Assembly (NCBI RefSeq): GCF_017114825.1
Contig: NZ_JADEVO010000017.1
Coordinates: 1 to 64,000, forward strand
Reading direction: 5' to 3'
DNA: 64,000 nucleotides
From: Pseudomonas gregormendelii
Lineage (GTDB): Bacteria > Pseudomonadota > Gammaproteobacteria > Pseudomonadales > Pseudomonadaceae
Shown here: piece by piece, positions 6,421 to 13,654 of the stretch
How positions within the stretch are numbered: position 1 is the first letter of the stretch
Layout of the letters: every line of letters starts with the position of its first letter
Made by a program: the position numbers and the translations under genes
Notes under the pieces: generated by a model
Database searches by the model: none
Told to the model about the DNA's origin: nothing
What the model saw: only the letters and a program-made list of their open reading frames with translations

Positions 6421-6445
6421 AAAAAAGCCCGCTCAGTGGCGGGCT
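6421..6445 (-). terminator. Terminator of the cI operon
   Basis: AGCCCGC / GCGGGCT stem followed leftward by a T-run, about 20 bp past the stop of the gene at 6467. It closes the cI-to-6467 lysogenic transcription unit. Confidence 0.75.
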
Positions 6446-6466
6446 GTTCTCCATAGCGTCAAGCAG

Positions 6467-7453
6467 CTACGGCGCGGATTTGGCTTGGCTGACTGTGATG
6501 TCGTCAACGGCAATCACATCGGTTCTCCGGATTCGGTTCTTTTGTTCGGACGAATAGTGGAAGAGACGAATAGGGCTAGAATCGCGAAGCGAGTCAAATA
6601 ATTGATTGACCTTTTCCTGATCAAATTTAGACAAGTCAACTCGACCTGGGAAAGTGTAATCGGACCCTGGCAACCTTAGGGTCAAAGACAGATAGTCCGG
6701 GTGACGCTTCACCATGTCGATGTAAACGTCTTCCCTGCGCTCCTGGCGGCTCTTCGGCTGGGGCTCCTGCGTCCTTATCTTTTCTAGCTCATCGGCGTTG
6801 AAATGCTCGCCCTGGATATCCATCGATGTGGCGTCCGGAGCTCCAGCTACGATGGCCCTGTATCCTTCGGCCGCTCTATCCTTGATAGCGACGGCCTCGG
6901 GCGGCAGATTCTTAGAGGCAAGCGCGTCAGCCAGCTTACTGAGGAGCATTGCCTGCGTGGTCGACTGTCGCTCCACGCTGGAAATTTTAGCTTTCTCCAA
7001 GTCTGACTGGTTCCAGCCAGAAAAGACCATGTAGCCCGCCAAGCACAACACAGCAATGATTAGCAGGGCTGTGACGTTGCCTCCGCTCATCTTGTTCATG
7101 GGCAGCGCCGAAATGATTTTGTTAAGGACTTCATCAAGCGGACCTTGCCCATTGGTGCTTCCCTTCGTGATCGCTAAGACTATCTCAAGATCTGCCTTAT
7201 CGGCAGCGCTCAGCTTACCAATAGATGAAGAACCATAGCGAATCTCGGCGTACGTGCGCAGCAGTTGGTCCTGAAATTCAATGAGCCCCGCCATTAGCTT
7301 GGGTGTCAGCGTGCCCTTGTAGCGGTCGCCTTCGACCTTTACATTGAATTTAGGCCAGCCACTGAAAACTGGAAAGGAATCGCCGAGAAGATCCATGCGA
7401 TCCAAAGCCGCCAGGAAGGATTCAGGTCCATCAACGACAACAACATCACTCAT
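6467..7453 (-). CDS. Rex-position membrane protein, unknown function
   Basis: A 328-residue protein not recognised as any family. It has a soluble N-terminal domain (~1-125), one clear transmembrane helix (~128-147, ALLIIAVLCLAGYMVFSGW), a helical/coiled linker, and a C-terminal soluble domain rich in basic and aromatic residues. The start at 7453 (MSDVVVVDG) is chosen over an ATG three codons upstream on spacing to ACGGA. It lies directly downstream of cI on the same strand and is closed by its own terminator, exactly where lambda carries rexA/rexB. It should therefore be expressed in the lysogen. Superinfection exclusion or anti-phage defence is the natural hypothesis; this is position-based inference. 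Confidence 0.7.
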   Translation of the reverse strand: MSDVVVVDGPESFLAALDRMDLLGDSFPVFSGWPKFNVKVEGDRYKGTLTPKLMAGLIEFQDQLLRTYAEIRYGSSSIGKLSAADKADLEIVLAITKGSTNGQGPLDEVLNKIISALPMNKMSGGNVTALLIIAVLCLAGYMVFSGWNQSDLEKAKISSVERQSTTQAMLLSKLADALASKNLPPEAVAIKDRAAEGYRAIVAGAPDATSMDIQGEHFNADELEKIRTQEPQPKSRQERREDVYIDMVKRHPDYLSLTLRLPGSDYTFPGRVDLSKFDQEKVNQLFDSLRDSSPIRLFHYSSEQKNRIRRTDVIAVDDITVSQAKSAP

Positions 7454-7476
7454 TGAATGCATTCCGTGCTCGGTTG

Positions 7477-7575
7477 TTAAAAGCTGCAGCCAGCTTTCAG
7501 GTCGCGGCGCAACTCTTGGCTGGGTTTGGTGAGGGGCATGGGGATGTCCTGCGGGAGGGCGGCGTGACGGGCCAT
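7477..7575 (-). CDS. Possible 32-residue protein coupled to cI
   Basis: A short frame whose ATG overlaps the cI stop (ATGA). It reads [15 protein letters not shown] and ends in Cys-Ser-Phe. Translational coupling supports expression; its shortness and lack of a recognised family weaken it. It may be the remnant of a longer gene between cI and the gene at 6467. Confidence 0.35.
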   Translation of the reverse strand: MARHAALPQDIPMPLTKPSQELRRDLKAGCSF

Positions 7576-8312
7576 CAGCCTACACCGCCACCTCGCCAAA
7601 TCACGCGACCAATAATCGGCATGCCATGAATCGAGTCCTCAGACGCCAGTTCGTCCGGATTTGCGGCCTTATCTGAGCTGTCACTCCTAATAACCCAGGC
7701 CCCGGAAAGCTGCTGGATCAATCGCTTGATGCTGTTTCCGCCGTCTGGGCGCCGAATGACATACACCTGCTTATCTCTGGGCTCGGTCTTCGATGTGTCG
7801 AACAGCACCACGTCACCCTCGAAAATGTAGGGCTCCATGCTGTCGCCATCCGCATACATGACGTACAGGTTCTCTGGCTTTGCATTCATGCGCTTCAACC
7901 AATCCCGCTTGAACACCAGGCCTTCGGTCAGCTGGACGTGTTCATTTAGATAGCCGTCTCCGCAGGCGCCCCTGGCTCTGAACTGGGGAATCAACGCGTA
8001 ATCCTTTTCGCTTGGCGAGCTGAACTCGCGAGGCTCTCGCTCTACAGCCTGAGCAATTTTTTCCATTTCCTCAGCCAAGCGCTCGCTGAACTCAGAGACG
8101 TCAACCTGAAGGATTTTTGCAAAAGAGGCGGCCACAGACGCATTCAATGGATTTACACCATTGAGGTAGTGACTGACGGAGCTCTGGTTCATTTCTAGCG
8201 CGTGAGCCAGCTTTTCCTGAGTCAATCCGAGTTCGGATTTCTTTGAGTTAAAGATCGCCTTCAATCGAAGGCATTCGTCTTTTTTGTCTTGCGGTAGGGG
8301 CTTCTTGCTCAT
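7575..8312 (-). CDS. CI-type phage repressor (HTH + S24 LexA-like autoprotease)
   Basis: A 245-residue repressor. The N-terminal XRE helix-turn-helix spans about residues 28-52 ([21 protein letters not shown]). The C-terminal S24 domain has a Cys117-Gly118 cleavage site (RGACGDG), nucleophile Ser158 in GDSME and base Lys196 in SIKRL. RecA-stimulated self-cleavage would relieve repression during the SOS response. It is divergent from cro across three operators, with matching operators at pL. This is the master switch maintaining lysogeny. Confidence 0.93.
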   Translation of the reverse strand: MSKKPLPQDKKDECLRLKAIFNSKKSELGLTQEKLAHALEMNQSSVSHYLNGVNPLNASVAASFAKILQVDVSEFSERLAEEMEKIAQAVEREPREFSSPSEKDYALIPQFRARGACGDGYLNEHVQLTEGLVFKRDWLKRMNAKPENLYVMYADGDSMEPYIFEGDVVLFDTSKTEPRDKQVYVIRRPDGGNSIKRLIQQLSGAWVIRSDSSDKAANPDELASEDSIHGMPIIGRVIWRGGGVG

Positions 8313-8323
8313 GCCGCGATCTT

Positions 8324-8387
8324 ATTCCCATCGGTAATATTCAAACAAATGCCAATGGCATTGCATATCGCAAATGCCAAAGGTAAT
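8324..8387. promoter_or_regulatory. OR operator region (three CI/Cro sites)
   Basis: Sites at 8324-8338 (ATTCCCATCGGTAAT), 8348-8362 (AATGCCAATGGCATT, a perfect 15-bp palindrome) and 8373-8387 (AATGCCAAAGGTAAT), centres 24 and 25 bp apart, between the divergent cI and cro genes. The third lies within pR. Confidence 0.8.
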
Positions 8388-8389
8388 AT
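8361..8389 (+). promoter_or_regulatory. pR-like rightward early promoter
   Basis: -35 TTGCAT (8361-8366), 17-bp spacer, -10 TAATAT (8384-8389). The spacer is occupied by an operator, so CI binding would exclude polymerase. It drives cro and the rightward early operon. Confidence 0.75.
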
Positions 8390-8419
8390 TCTGTCTATGA
8401 GCAACCATGGAGAAGAGCC

Positions 8420-8623
8420 ATGAGCAGAGTCCACATCAAAGAGTTCGCGAGAGAGCGAGGCCAGACGAAGGCGGCAGAGATGCTCGGCCTCACCCAGGGC
8501 GCCTTGAACAAAGCGCTGCGCGTAGGCCGTGACATTTATGTCACTGAGACCGCTGACGGCTCCGTCGTTGCGGAGGAGGTTCGCCCCTTCCCCAGCCAGG
8601 CCCAATTTAAGAAATCCGCCTAA
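8420..8623 (+). CDS. Cro-like repressor
   Basis: A 67-residue DNA-binding protein with the small-Cro pattern: an N-terminal strand, a helix-turn-helix at about residues 15-34 (TKAAEMLGLTQGALNKAL), then an acidic-basic C terminus (FKKSA) like lambda Cro. It is the first gene after pR and divergent from cI. The start at 8420 follows GAAGAG. It would favour lytic growth by repressing cI and trimming early transcription. Confidence 0.88.
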   Translation: MSRVHIKEFARERGQTKAAEMLGLTQGALNKALRVGRDIYVTETADGSVVAEEVRPFPSQAQFKKSA

Positions 8624-8659
8624 CCCAGCCCCATCACACCGCCCCCCGGAAGTGAACCA

Positions 8660-9004
8660 ATGGCCTACGACAACAAGACGCATCGCAACACCCACCAACT
8701 GAAGTCGCGCCTGAATGACGACGCCTACGCCGATCTTAAGGCGGAAGCGCTGTCGCGTGAGATTCAGCCGGGCGCCTTGGTTCGCGACCTCACTTTGGCG
8801 GCTCTGCGGTTCAAAGAGGATTACGGCTACTTCCCACTGATCGACGACAACGAGCTGGACGGCTTTCCGGCACTCGCCGAACTGGCTCTCGAACTGAAGG
8901 TTCAACCCGCTGTACTCGCGCACGACCTTATCCGTGCAGCCCTGCAAGCAAGACGAGAGCAGGACGCCATTACCCAGGTCAACGACAAGCAACTCAGCGC
9001 CTGA
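8660..9004 (+). CDS. Putative ribbon-helix-helix regulator
   Basis: A 114-residue protein whose residues ~12-50 fit a ribbon-helix-helix: a short strand (HQLKSRLNDDAYADLK) then two helices (LSREIQPGALVRDLTLAAL). A second, similar helical segment (LKVQPAVLAHDLIRAAL) suggests internal duplication. It follows cro in the early operon. A DNA-binding role is inferred from the fold pattern; targets are unknown. Confidence 0.5.
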   Translation: MAYDNKTHRNTHQLKSRLNDDAYADLKAEALSREIQPGALVRDLTLAALRFKEDYGYFPLIDDNELDGFPALAELALELKVQPAVLAHDLIRAALQARREQDAITQVNDKQLSA

Positions 9005-9023
9005 CTAGGCCATGGAGGGAGCA

Positions 9024-9281
9024 ATGCCTGCAAAACCGGAAGTAGGGCAGTACACGCAGGACGAGAAAGACCAGCTTGAGCAGTGGGCTGGCGAAGTCGG
9101 GATTGGCATGGATCAGCTTGCTGACCGGATTCTTCAGATGGCAGATCGCGTGGTCGGGGTTGAGCGTCGCAGCGCTGCACGCCTTGCAGCAGATAACGCC
9201 ATTTTGCGAAGCCGTCTCGCCGCGCAATGCGCCCAGGGGGCGCAGGCGGAAAACGTGGTTTCGATTTTCCCGGCCAGGTGA
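9024..9281 (+). CDS. Hypothetical early phage protein
   Basis: An 85-residue helical protein. The start at 9024 (MPAKPEVGQY) follows a strong GGAGGGAG site. The C-terminal half looks like a coiled coil (ERRSAARLAADNAILRSRL). No family recognised. It sits between the ribbon-helix-helix gene and the CII-family gene, where small regulatory proteins are typical. Confidence 0.6.
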   Translation: MPAKPEVGQYTQDEKDQLEQWAGEVGIGMDQLADRILQMADRVVGVERRSAARLAADNAILRSRLAAQCAQGAQAENVVSIFPAR

Positions 9282-9287
9282 TTGTCC

Positions 9288-9353
9288 GGCCCCTAATTAG
9301 GTGCCGCGACAGCAGAGATTGAAACAGGCGGGGCTGGCACCTAATTCGGTGCC
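9288..9353. promoter_or_regulatory. Two GGCACC-N6-GGTGCC operator-like palindromes
   Basis: 9336-9353 is a perfect GGCACC-TAATTC-GGTGCC. 9288-9305 is the same with one mismatch (GGCCCC-TAATTA-GGTGCC), start-to-start distance 48 bp. A further inverted repeat GTTCATC / GATGAAC lies at 9375-9381 / 9393-9399. All sit in the 174-bp gap before the CII-family gene and probably bind an early regulator. Confidence 0.6.
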
Positions 9354-9455
9354 ACAGAGAAGAAAGGGTCATAGGTTCATCCGTGATCAGTTGATGAACG
9401 AATGATCGCCTTGTTGGCATAACGCCACCACGGAAAAAGCGACGAGGTTTTTCGG

Positions 9456-9878
9456 ATGGAAGATTTTTTGAGGGCGTGCCACGACGTGGTGCTGGAAAAC
9501 CATCCCAAGTCACTTGGGCCAAAGATGTCGCTTACACACGGCAGTCTGCTGCAGCGTGCTAACCATGAAAATGGTGATCACCATCTCACCATTGAACACT
9601 TGTTCGGACTACTGCTGCATACCGGTGACATCCGACCGTTGACCGCGCTCGCTAACCAATTCGGTTTCGACCTTCTGCCGCGAGAGCGTCCGGCTGCAAA
9701 ACCGCTCATGACCGCGCTGTGCCACTTGACCGCCGAGTGCGGCGACGTAGGCCGACTGATTTTCGACGCTACTGCGGACAACCACATCAGCCAGCACGAA
9801 AAAGCCCAGGGCGAGAAAGCAATTCTTGAAGCGATTGACGCGCTGCAGATCCTGCGCGAATCGCTGAAGGCGGCCTGA
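9456..9878 (+). CDS. Phage regulatory CII family protein (CP76-type)
   Basis: A 140-residue protein matching the phage CP76/CII regulator pattern: the N terminus MEDFLRACHDVVLENHPKSL, then LTIEHLFGLLLHTGD, and a helical C terminus. Members are widespread in proteobacterial prophages downstream of cro and act in the lysis/lysogeny decision. Its upstream gap carries paired palindromes, so it is probably itself regulated. Confidence 0.8.
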   Translation: MEDFLRACHDVVLENHPKSLGPKMSLTHGSLLQRANHENGDHHLTIEHLFGLLLHTGDIRPLTALANQFGFDLLPRERPAAKPLMTALCHLTAECGDVGRLIFDATADNHISQHEKAQGEKAILEAIDALQILRESLKAA

Positions 9879-9879
9879 T

Positions 9880-10029
9880 ATGAAAAGCAAAAGCGGCACC
9901 TCCCGAAAAAAAGAACTACTTCGTTCCGATGAGAAGAGCCGCAAGGCGTTCTACGTCGCAATGCTCAATCTTGGTTCGGTGATACCCGAATGTGATTCAG
10001 GGCCTTCACGTAATTCTCGAGGCCATTAA
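9880..10029 (+). CDS. Possible 49-residue basic protein after cII
   Basis: A frame starting two bases after the CII-family stop codon. The first ~30 residues are basic and helical (KSKSGTSRKKELLRSDEKS); the rest looks random and overlaps the convergent gene at 9965-10225 by 65 bp. It may be a real small gene whose 3' end has been replaced. No family recognised. Confidence 0.35.
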   Translation: MKSKSGTSRKKELLRSDEKSRKAFYVAMLNLGSVIPECDSGPSRNSRGH

Positions 10030-10225
10030 TGACTTCATCAGGAACAGGCAGATACGACAGCGTCGATCTTGCCGTAGCGATCTCAACGTCGAACTCCCGG
10101 ATAGCGTCCGTGCGTACTTCTGCTGGCAGCGACCTGAGCATCCCCAACAGTAACGCTTGGGTAGCAATGATCTCGCCCTTCTGTTCATTGAGCTTGGCAA
10201 TGATTTTGTCGGTTACATCAGTCAT
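9965..10225 (-). CDS. Hypothetical protein, opposite strand in early operon
   Basis: An 86-residue, all-helical soluble protein. The start at 10225 (MTDVTDKII) has a GGAGG site; an in-frame extension upstream does not. It is the only leftward gene inside the rightward early operon. It may be a separate cargo (moron) unit or give antisense transcription over the cII region. Function unknown. Confidence 0.6.
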   Translation of the reverse strand: MTDVTDKIIAKLNEQKGEIIATQALLLGMLRSLPAEVRTDAIREFDVEIATARSTLSYLPVPDEVINGLENYVKALNHIRVSPNQD

Positions 10226-10309
10226 GTCCGGCCTCCGAGGCCTTTTCGTGTGGAAGCAAAAAGCTACCACGGATGCGCCGGACACCCATAACGCCTGAAT
10301 CGCAGGCAC

Positions 10310-10339
10310 AAAAAAACCGACGTTCGAGGTCGGCTTTTT
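10310..10339 (+). terminator. Terminator before the Rha-type gene
   Basis: CCGAC / GTCGG stem with a T-run on both sides (five T rightward, seven leftward). It lies between the cII region and the gene at 10370 and could halt early rightward transcription. Confidence 0.65.
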
Positions 10340-10369
10340 CAACAGCGGCAAAACTTTGTGGAGATGATT

Positions 10370-11116
10370 ATGCACAACCAGATCACCCCCGGCAATACCC
10401 GCCATGTCGCGACACTTTTAAGGCAGTCGCAAAACGTGTCGCGACACATTATGTCTTCCCGCGAGATTGCCGAACTGACTGGCAAGCAGCACAAGCACGT
10501 TAAAGTTGACGTGGAGAAAATGCTGACAGACCTCCAGGAAGATGCGCCGAGTTTTCGGCGCATCTATTTGGACAGCATGAATCGCGAGCAGACCGAGTAT
10601 TTGCTTGACCGTGAGCACACCGATTGCCTGCTGACCGGATACAACGCACGGCTTCGGATGGCAGTGGTCCGCCGCTGGCGCGAACTCGAGCAAGACGTCG
10701 GCGCGGTCATAATTCCGACAACCCTGCCTGAAGCTCTCCGTCTTGCTGCCGACCAGGCCGAAGAAAACCTTCGGCTGATCGGCATGATTGAGCTTCAGGC
10801 GCCGAAAGTTTCAGCTATCAAGCGGTTGGCAGCAGCTGGTGGGGCGATATGCATAACCGACGCCGCGAAGCACCTGCAAATCAAGCCTTCGATGCTCTTC
10901 GCCTGGCTGGAACAGCACCGCTGGATTTTCCGCCGCCAAGGGTCTGGGCGGTGGACTGCCTACCAGCCACGCATTACGTCCGGCTACCTGATCCACAAAG
11001 TGACTTCCCTCAAGGCTGATCCTCAAACCGGTGTTGAACGCGCCGCCTTCGATCCGTTGGTCACGCCTAAAGGTCTTGCCCATTTGGCTGAAATCAATAT
11101 CGGAGCCTCGTTGTGA
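10370..11116 (+). CDS. Rha/antirepressor-type phage regulatory protein
   Basis: A 248-residue protein. Residues ~15-95 fit the Rha (pRha) domain: MSSREIAELTGKQHKHVKVD, then YLLDREHTDCLLTGYNA and a basic helix. The C-terminal ~110 residues resemble the ANT/KilAC DNA-binding domain (AGGAICITDAAKHLQIKP and WTAYQPRITSGYL). The start at 10370 follows GGAGATG; an in-frame GTG at 10358 is an alternative. Such proteins interfere with repressors or modulate early gene expression. The target is not shown. Confidence 0.75.
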   Translation: MHNQITPGNTRHVATLLRQSQNVSRHIMSSREIAELTGKQHKHVKVDVEKMLTDLQEDAPSFRRIYLDSMNREQTEYLLDREHTDCLLTGYNARLRMAVVRRWRELEQDVGAVIIPTTLPEALRLAADQAEENLRLIGMIELQAPKVSAIKRLAAAGGAICITDAAKHLQIKPSMLFAWLEQHRWIFRRQGSGRWTAYQPRITSGYLIHKVTSLKADPQTGVERAAFDPLVTPKGLAHLAEINIGASL

Positions 11117-11907
11117 GCGTCCAAGCAATGTCATGGGCGCTCTCTCTGCCCACCCAATCTCTGAAAGACTCGAGCGCGCGTCACGTGCTGCTGTGCTTGG
11201 CCAACTACGCCGGATCGAACGGTGCTGGTGCCTTTCCATCTGCTTCGACCCTGGCTCAAGACACTGGCCTGTCCGAGCGCACCGTCCGTTACAAGCTGGA
11301 TGACCTGGAGAAGTCCGGACTGATCCAGAAAGGCAATCAGGCTATCGCCGCCGTGCACATCGACCGTCATGACCGCCGCCCAGTCGTTTACGACCTTCAA
11401 CTATCGCGGGGTGCAAATCCTGCACCCCGTACAAAACGGGGTGCAGATGACGCCACGGGGTGCAACTCACAACAGAACGGGGTGCAGCCTGGAACAGAAC
11501 GGGGTGCAGCGGCTGCACCCAATACATCAATTAACCATCAAGGAACCGAACAGCAGCAGCGGCAGCCGATTGCCGACGTCATTGCTGAACAGGACCAGGC
11601 GGCCGTCGATGCCCTGGATGACCGCCAACGCTTCTCCATGTTCGCTGCCTGGGAGCCGAATCCTAAGTCGCTGTCCGATCAGCTCGCCATTGCCCGCCTG
11701 CCAGCCGAAGCCATCACCGAGCAATTGCTGGAAACATTCCTCGGGTTCTACGTCGCCCGTCCTGCTTCGGTTCAGAGCGCCGCAGGCTGGTGCTTCGAAC
11801 TGGTCAAGTGGGCAAAGCGAGACAAGACCAGAAATGCGGGTGCCGCAGCACAGACGGATGAATTCGATGACGAAAACACCGAATGGATGAAGGGGGTTTC
11901 GAAATGA
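11113..11907 (+). CDS. O-like replication initiation protein with N-terminal winged helix
   Basis: A 264-residue protein. Residues ~1-100 form a helix-turn-helix/winged-helix domain typical of phage O-type initiators (LSERTVRYKLDDLEKSGLIQ). A low-complexity linker (~100-155) follows, encoded by GGGGTGCA repeats, then a helical DnaT-like domain ending in Asp/Glu-rich residues. It overlaps the upstream gene by four bases and the P-like gene by four. By analogy with lambda O it should bind the iterons inside its own gene and recruit the P protein. Confidence 0.78.
   Translation: MSVQAMSWALSLPTQSLKDSSARHVLLCLANYAGSNGAGAFPSASTLAQDTGLSERTVRYKLDDLEKSGLIQKGNQAIAAVHIDRHDRRPVVYDLQLSRGANPAPRTKRGADDATGCNSQQNGVQPGTERGAAAAPNTSINHQGTEQQQRQPIADVIAEQDQAAVDALDDRQRFSMFAAWEPNPKSLSDQLAIARLPAEAITEQLLETFLGFYVARPASVQSAAGWCFELVKWAKRDKTRNAGAAAQTDEFDDENTEWMKGVSK
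11407..11520. other. Candidate phage replication origin: CGGGGTGCA iterons
   Basis: Five direct copies of CGGGGTGCA start at 11407, 11437, 11456, 11478 and 11500. A perfect inverted copy lies at 11421-11429 and a partial one (TGCACCC) at 11514-11520. Spacing of the last three is 22 bp, about two helical turns. They lie in the linker-coding part of the O-like gene, as lambda iterons lie in O. Confidence 0.7.
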
Positions 11908-12599
11908 AAACGGTTTCCACGGTAGCGGCCCAGACCATGACCAAAGTTCGCCAAGGCGAGTTCATCGAGTCGGACACCGAGCTCTTGGTCCAGGCGCAGA
12001 AAGACCAAGCCCACGAAACGGGCAAGGTGATCAATCAACTGTTCCGCCAACTGCGCTCGATCCGGACGGCGTGGCGTCAGGCCTGGCCAGACGCCAAGGC
12101 CTACAAGGAATCGAAAGCGACCTGGCTGCAGGCGTTCATCGAGAATGGTATTTGCACCCAGGAGCAGATCGATATCGGCCTGATCCGCTGCCGCGCCGAG
12201 CCATCCGACTTCATCCCGAGCGTCGGGAAGTTCATTCAGGGCTGCGTGCCAACTCCGGAAATGCTAAATCCACCGTTACCGAGCGTCGAGGCGGCTTACA
12301 AGCAGGCCATGCGCAACTGCCACCCGGCAATGCATAGCGTTGCGAAGTGGTTCCATCCCGCCGTCTACCACGCAACCGCCGCCGCCGGGTTCAACAGCCT
12401 GCCATTGCTCAGCCGCGAGCTTGGCCTGATCAGCTTCGAGAAGCGGTATTTGGAGCAGGTCCGCAAGGTCTGGATGGGCGAGCAGATCGGCCCTGTGCCG
12501 GCCGCCGAGCTGGCACCTCCACCAGTTCAACGAACCCCCGATATCGGTAACAAAGCTTTGGCCGAACTACGCGCCCGTCGCGCAGGAGCATACGCATGA
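11904..12599 (+). CDS. P-like replication protein (helicase loader)
   Basis: A 231-residue protein with the Replication-P pattern: an N-terminal variable part, then a core LFRQLRSIRTAWRQAWPDA, followed by FIPSVGKFIQGC. The start at 11904 overlaps the upstream stop (ATGA) and follows AAGGGGG. Lambda P-type proteins recruit DnaB helicase to the O-bound origin. Its direct adjacency to the O-like gene supports the pair. Confidence 0.8.
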   Translation: MKTVSTVAAQTMTKVRQGEFIESDTELLVQAQKDQAHETGKVINQLFRQLRSIRTAWRQAWPDAKAYKESKATWLQAFIENGICTQEQIDIGLIRCRAEPSDFIPSVGKFIQGCVPTPEMLNPPLPSVEAAYKQAMRNCHPAMHSVAKWFHPAVYHATAAAGFNSLPLLSRELGLISFEKRYLEQVRKVWMGEQIGPVPAAELAPPPVQRTPDIGNKALAELRARRAGAYA

Positions 12600-12817
12600 G
12601 TGCATTGAACACCCAGGTCGCTGGCGGCCATTACAAATCGCTGAAGATTCAGCCGATTGAGTACATCCACGCGAACGGCATTCCATTCGCTGAAGGCAGC
12701 GTTATCAAGTACGTGACGCGGTGGCGTGACAAGGGTGGCATAGCCGATCTGGAGAAGGCGAAGCACTTCCTTGAGCTGCTCATCGAGCTCGAGCAAAAGG
12801 CGAAGGGTCTGGAATGA
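12596..12817 (+). CDS. DUF3310 family protein
   Basis: A 73-residue protein with the DUF3310 signature: HYKSLKIQPIEYIHANGI, then FAEGSVIKYVTRWRDKGGI and a helical KAKHFLELLIEL. The family is common in phage nucleotide-metabolism and replication modules, but its biochemical role is unclear. It overlaps both neighbours by four bases. Confidence 0.85.
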   Translation: MSALNTQVAGGHYKSLKIQPIEYIHANGIPFAEGSVIKYVTRWRDKGGIADLEKAKHFLELLIELEQKAKGLE

Positions 12818-13119
12818 AGGTGACCTCTAAGAAACTACGCGCTTCGGCCAACGGCCAGGAATGCACCGTTCGCCTGCCGGGCACCTGCAACTTCAACCCG
12901 GCCACCACCGTGCTCGCGCACTTGCCGTGCGGGCAGAAGGGCATGGGCATGAAGGGCTTCGACACTGTCGCCGTGTACGCATGCAGCGCCTGCCATGACG
13001 TCATTGACGGCCGTGGCACTGGCGATGTGGATTGGCAGGACATGCCCCGCGCGATCGCCGAAACACACGAGGCCTTGATCCGGGCCGGAATACTCACAGT
13101 GAAAGGAGCTGCAGCATGA
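12814..13119 (+). CDS. DUF1364 family nuclease-like protein
   Basis: A 101-residue protein resembling DUF1364, a small His/Cys-containing family near ninG-type genes in lambdoid phages. Visible features are CTVRLPGTCNF, HLPCG and ACSACHDVIDGR, consistent with a zinc-binding HNH-like fold. It is probably a recombination or DNA-processing nuclease. It overlaps both neighbours by four bases. Confidence 0.75.
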   Translation: MKVTSKKLRASANGQECTVRLPGTCNFNPATTVLAHLPCGQKGMGMKGFDTVAVYACSACHDVIDGRGTGDVDWQDMPRAIAETHEALIRAGILTVKGAAA

Positions 13120-13229
13120 TTCACCCAATGTCTTTTCTACTACTGCTGGTCCTTGCCTGCTGGGTGCTCCGTGAGCTGTGCGGTTTGATTGATCGCCGGC
13201 AGCGCCGGGCGCGGGGTGACCGCCGATGA
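13116..13229 (+). CDS. 37-residue single-helix membrane peptide
   Basis: A 37-codon frame with an ideal AAAGGAG site. Its ATG overlaps the upstream stop (ATGA) and its stop overlaps the next start (ATGA). It encodes one hydrophobic helix (~residues 6-22) and a very basic C terminus. The arrangement makes expression likely. Function unknown. Confidence 0.65.
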   Translation: MIHPMSFLLLLVLACWVLRELCGLIDRRQRRARGDRR

Positions 13230-13654
13230 AAGCCTTCACCCCAAAGCTGTTCAAGCAAACGGCGCCTCGCGCGAAGTCAATCGACCGCGAGGGCCAGGAG
13301 CAGGCCGCGCTGCTGTCCGAGATCGAACTGCGCTATCCGCAGGTGTTTGAGCTGATCTACCACGTCCCGAACGGTGGTCACCGGCACAAGCTGGTGGCGA
13401 TGAAGTTGAAACAGCAGGGGGTAAAGGCCGGTATTCCTGACCTGGTGCTGCCGATGGCCCGCGGCGGGTTCTTCGGTCTCTACATCGAATTCAAAGCCAC
13501 TGTTGATCCAGCAGCGGTATCGCCGAGCCAAGCCGGCTGCATCCGACGCCTGAACGACCAGGGCTATCTCGCTGTGGTCTGCCGTGGGCACTTCGACGCG
13601 ATGGAGCAGATCCGCGCCTACCTTCGGCTCGCTCCTACAGTGGTGGCCGCATGA
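13226..13654 (+). CDS. VRR-NUC domain nuclease
   Basis: A 142-residue protein with the VRR-NUC fold of the PD-(D/E)xK superfamily: Glu in the first helix (EGQEQAALLSEIELR), then GGHRHKLVAMKLKQQGVKAG, the catalytic Asp in GIPDLVLP, and E-x-K in YIEFKA. Standalone VRR-NUC proteins in phages act on branched DNA in recombination or packaging preparation. It is coupled to the integrase gene by a four-base overlap. Confidence 0.88.
   Translation: MKAFTPKLFKQTAPRAKSIDREGQEQAALLSEIELRYPQVFELIYHVPNGGHRHKLVAMKLKQQGVKAGIPDLVLPMARGGFFGLYIEFKATVDPAAVSPSQAGCIRRLNDQGYLAVVCRGHFDAMEQIRAYLRLAPTVVAA

Noticed and set aside
8309..8992. 227-codon frame antisense to cro and the following gene
   Set aside because: It covers operators, pR and two genes with clear domains. 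It has no start signal, and its composition is that of an antisense shadow.
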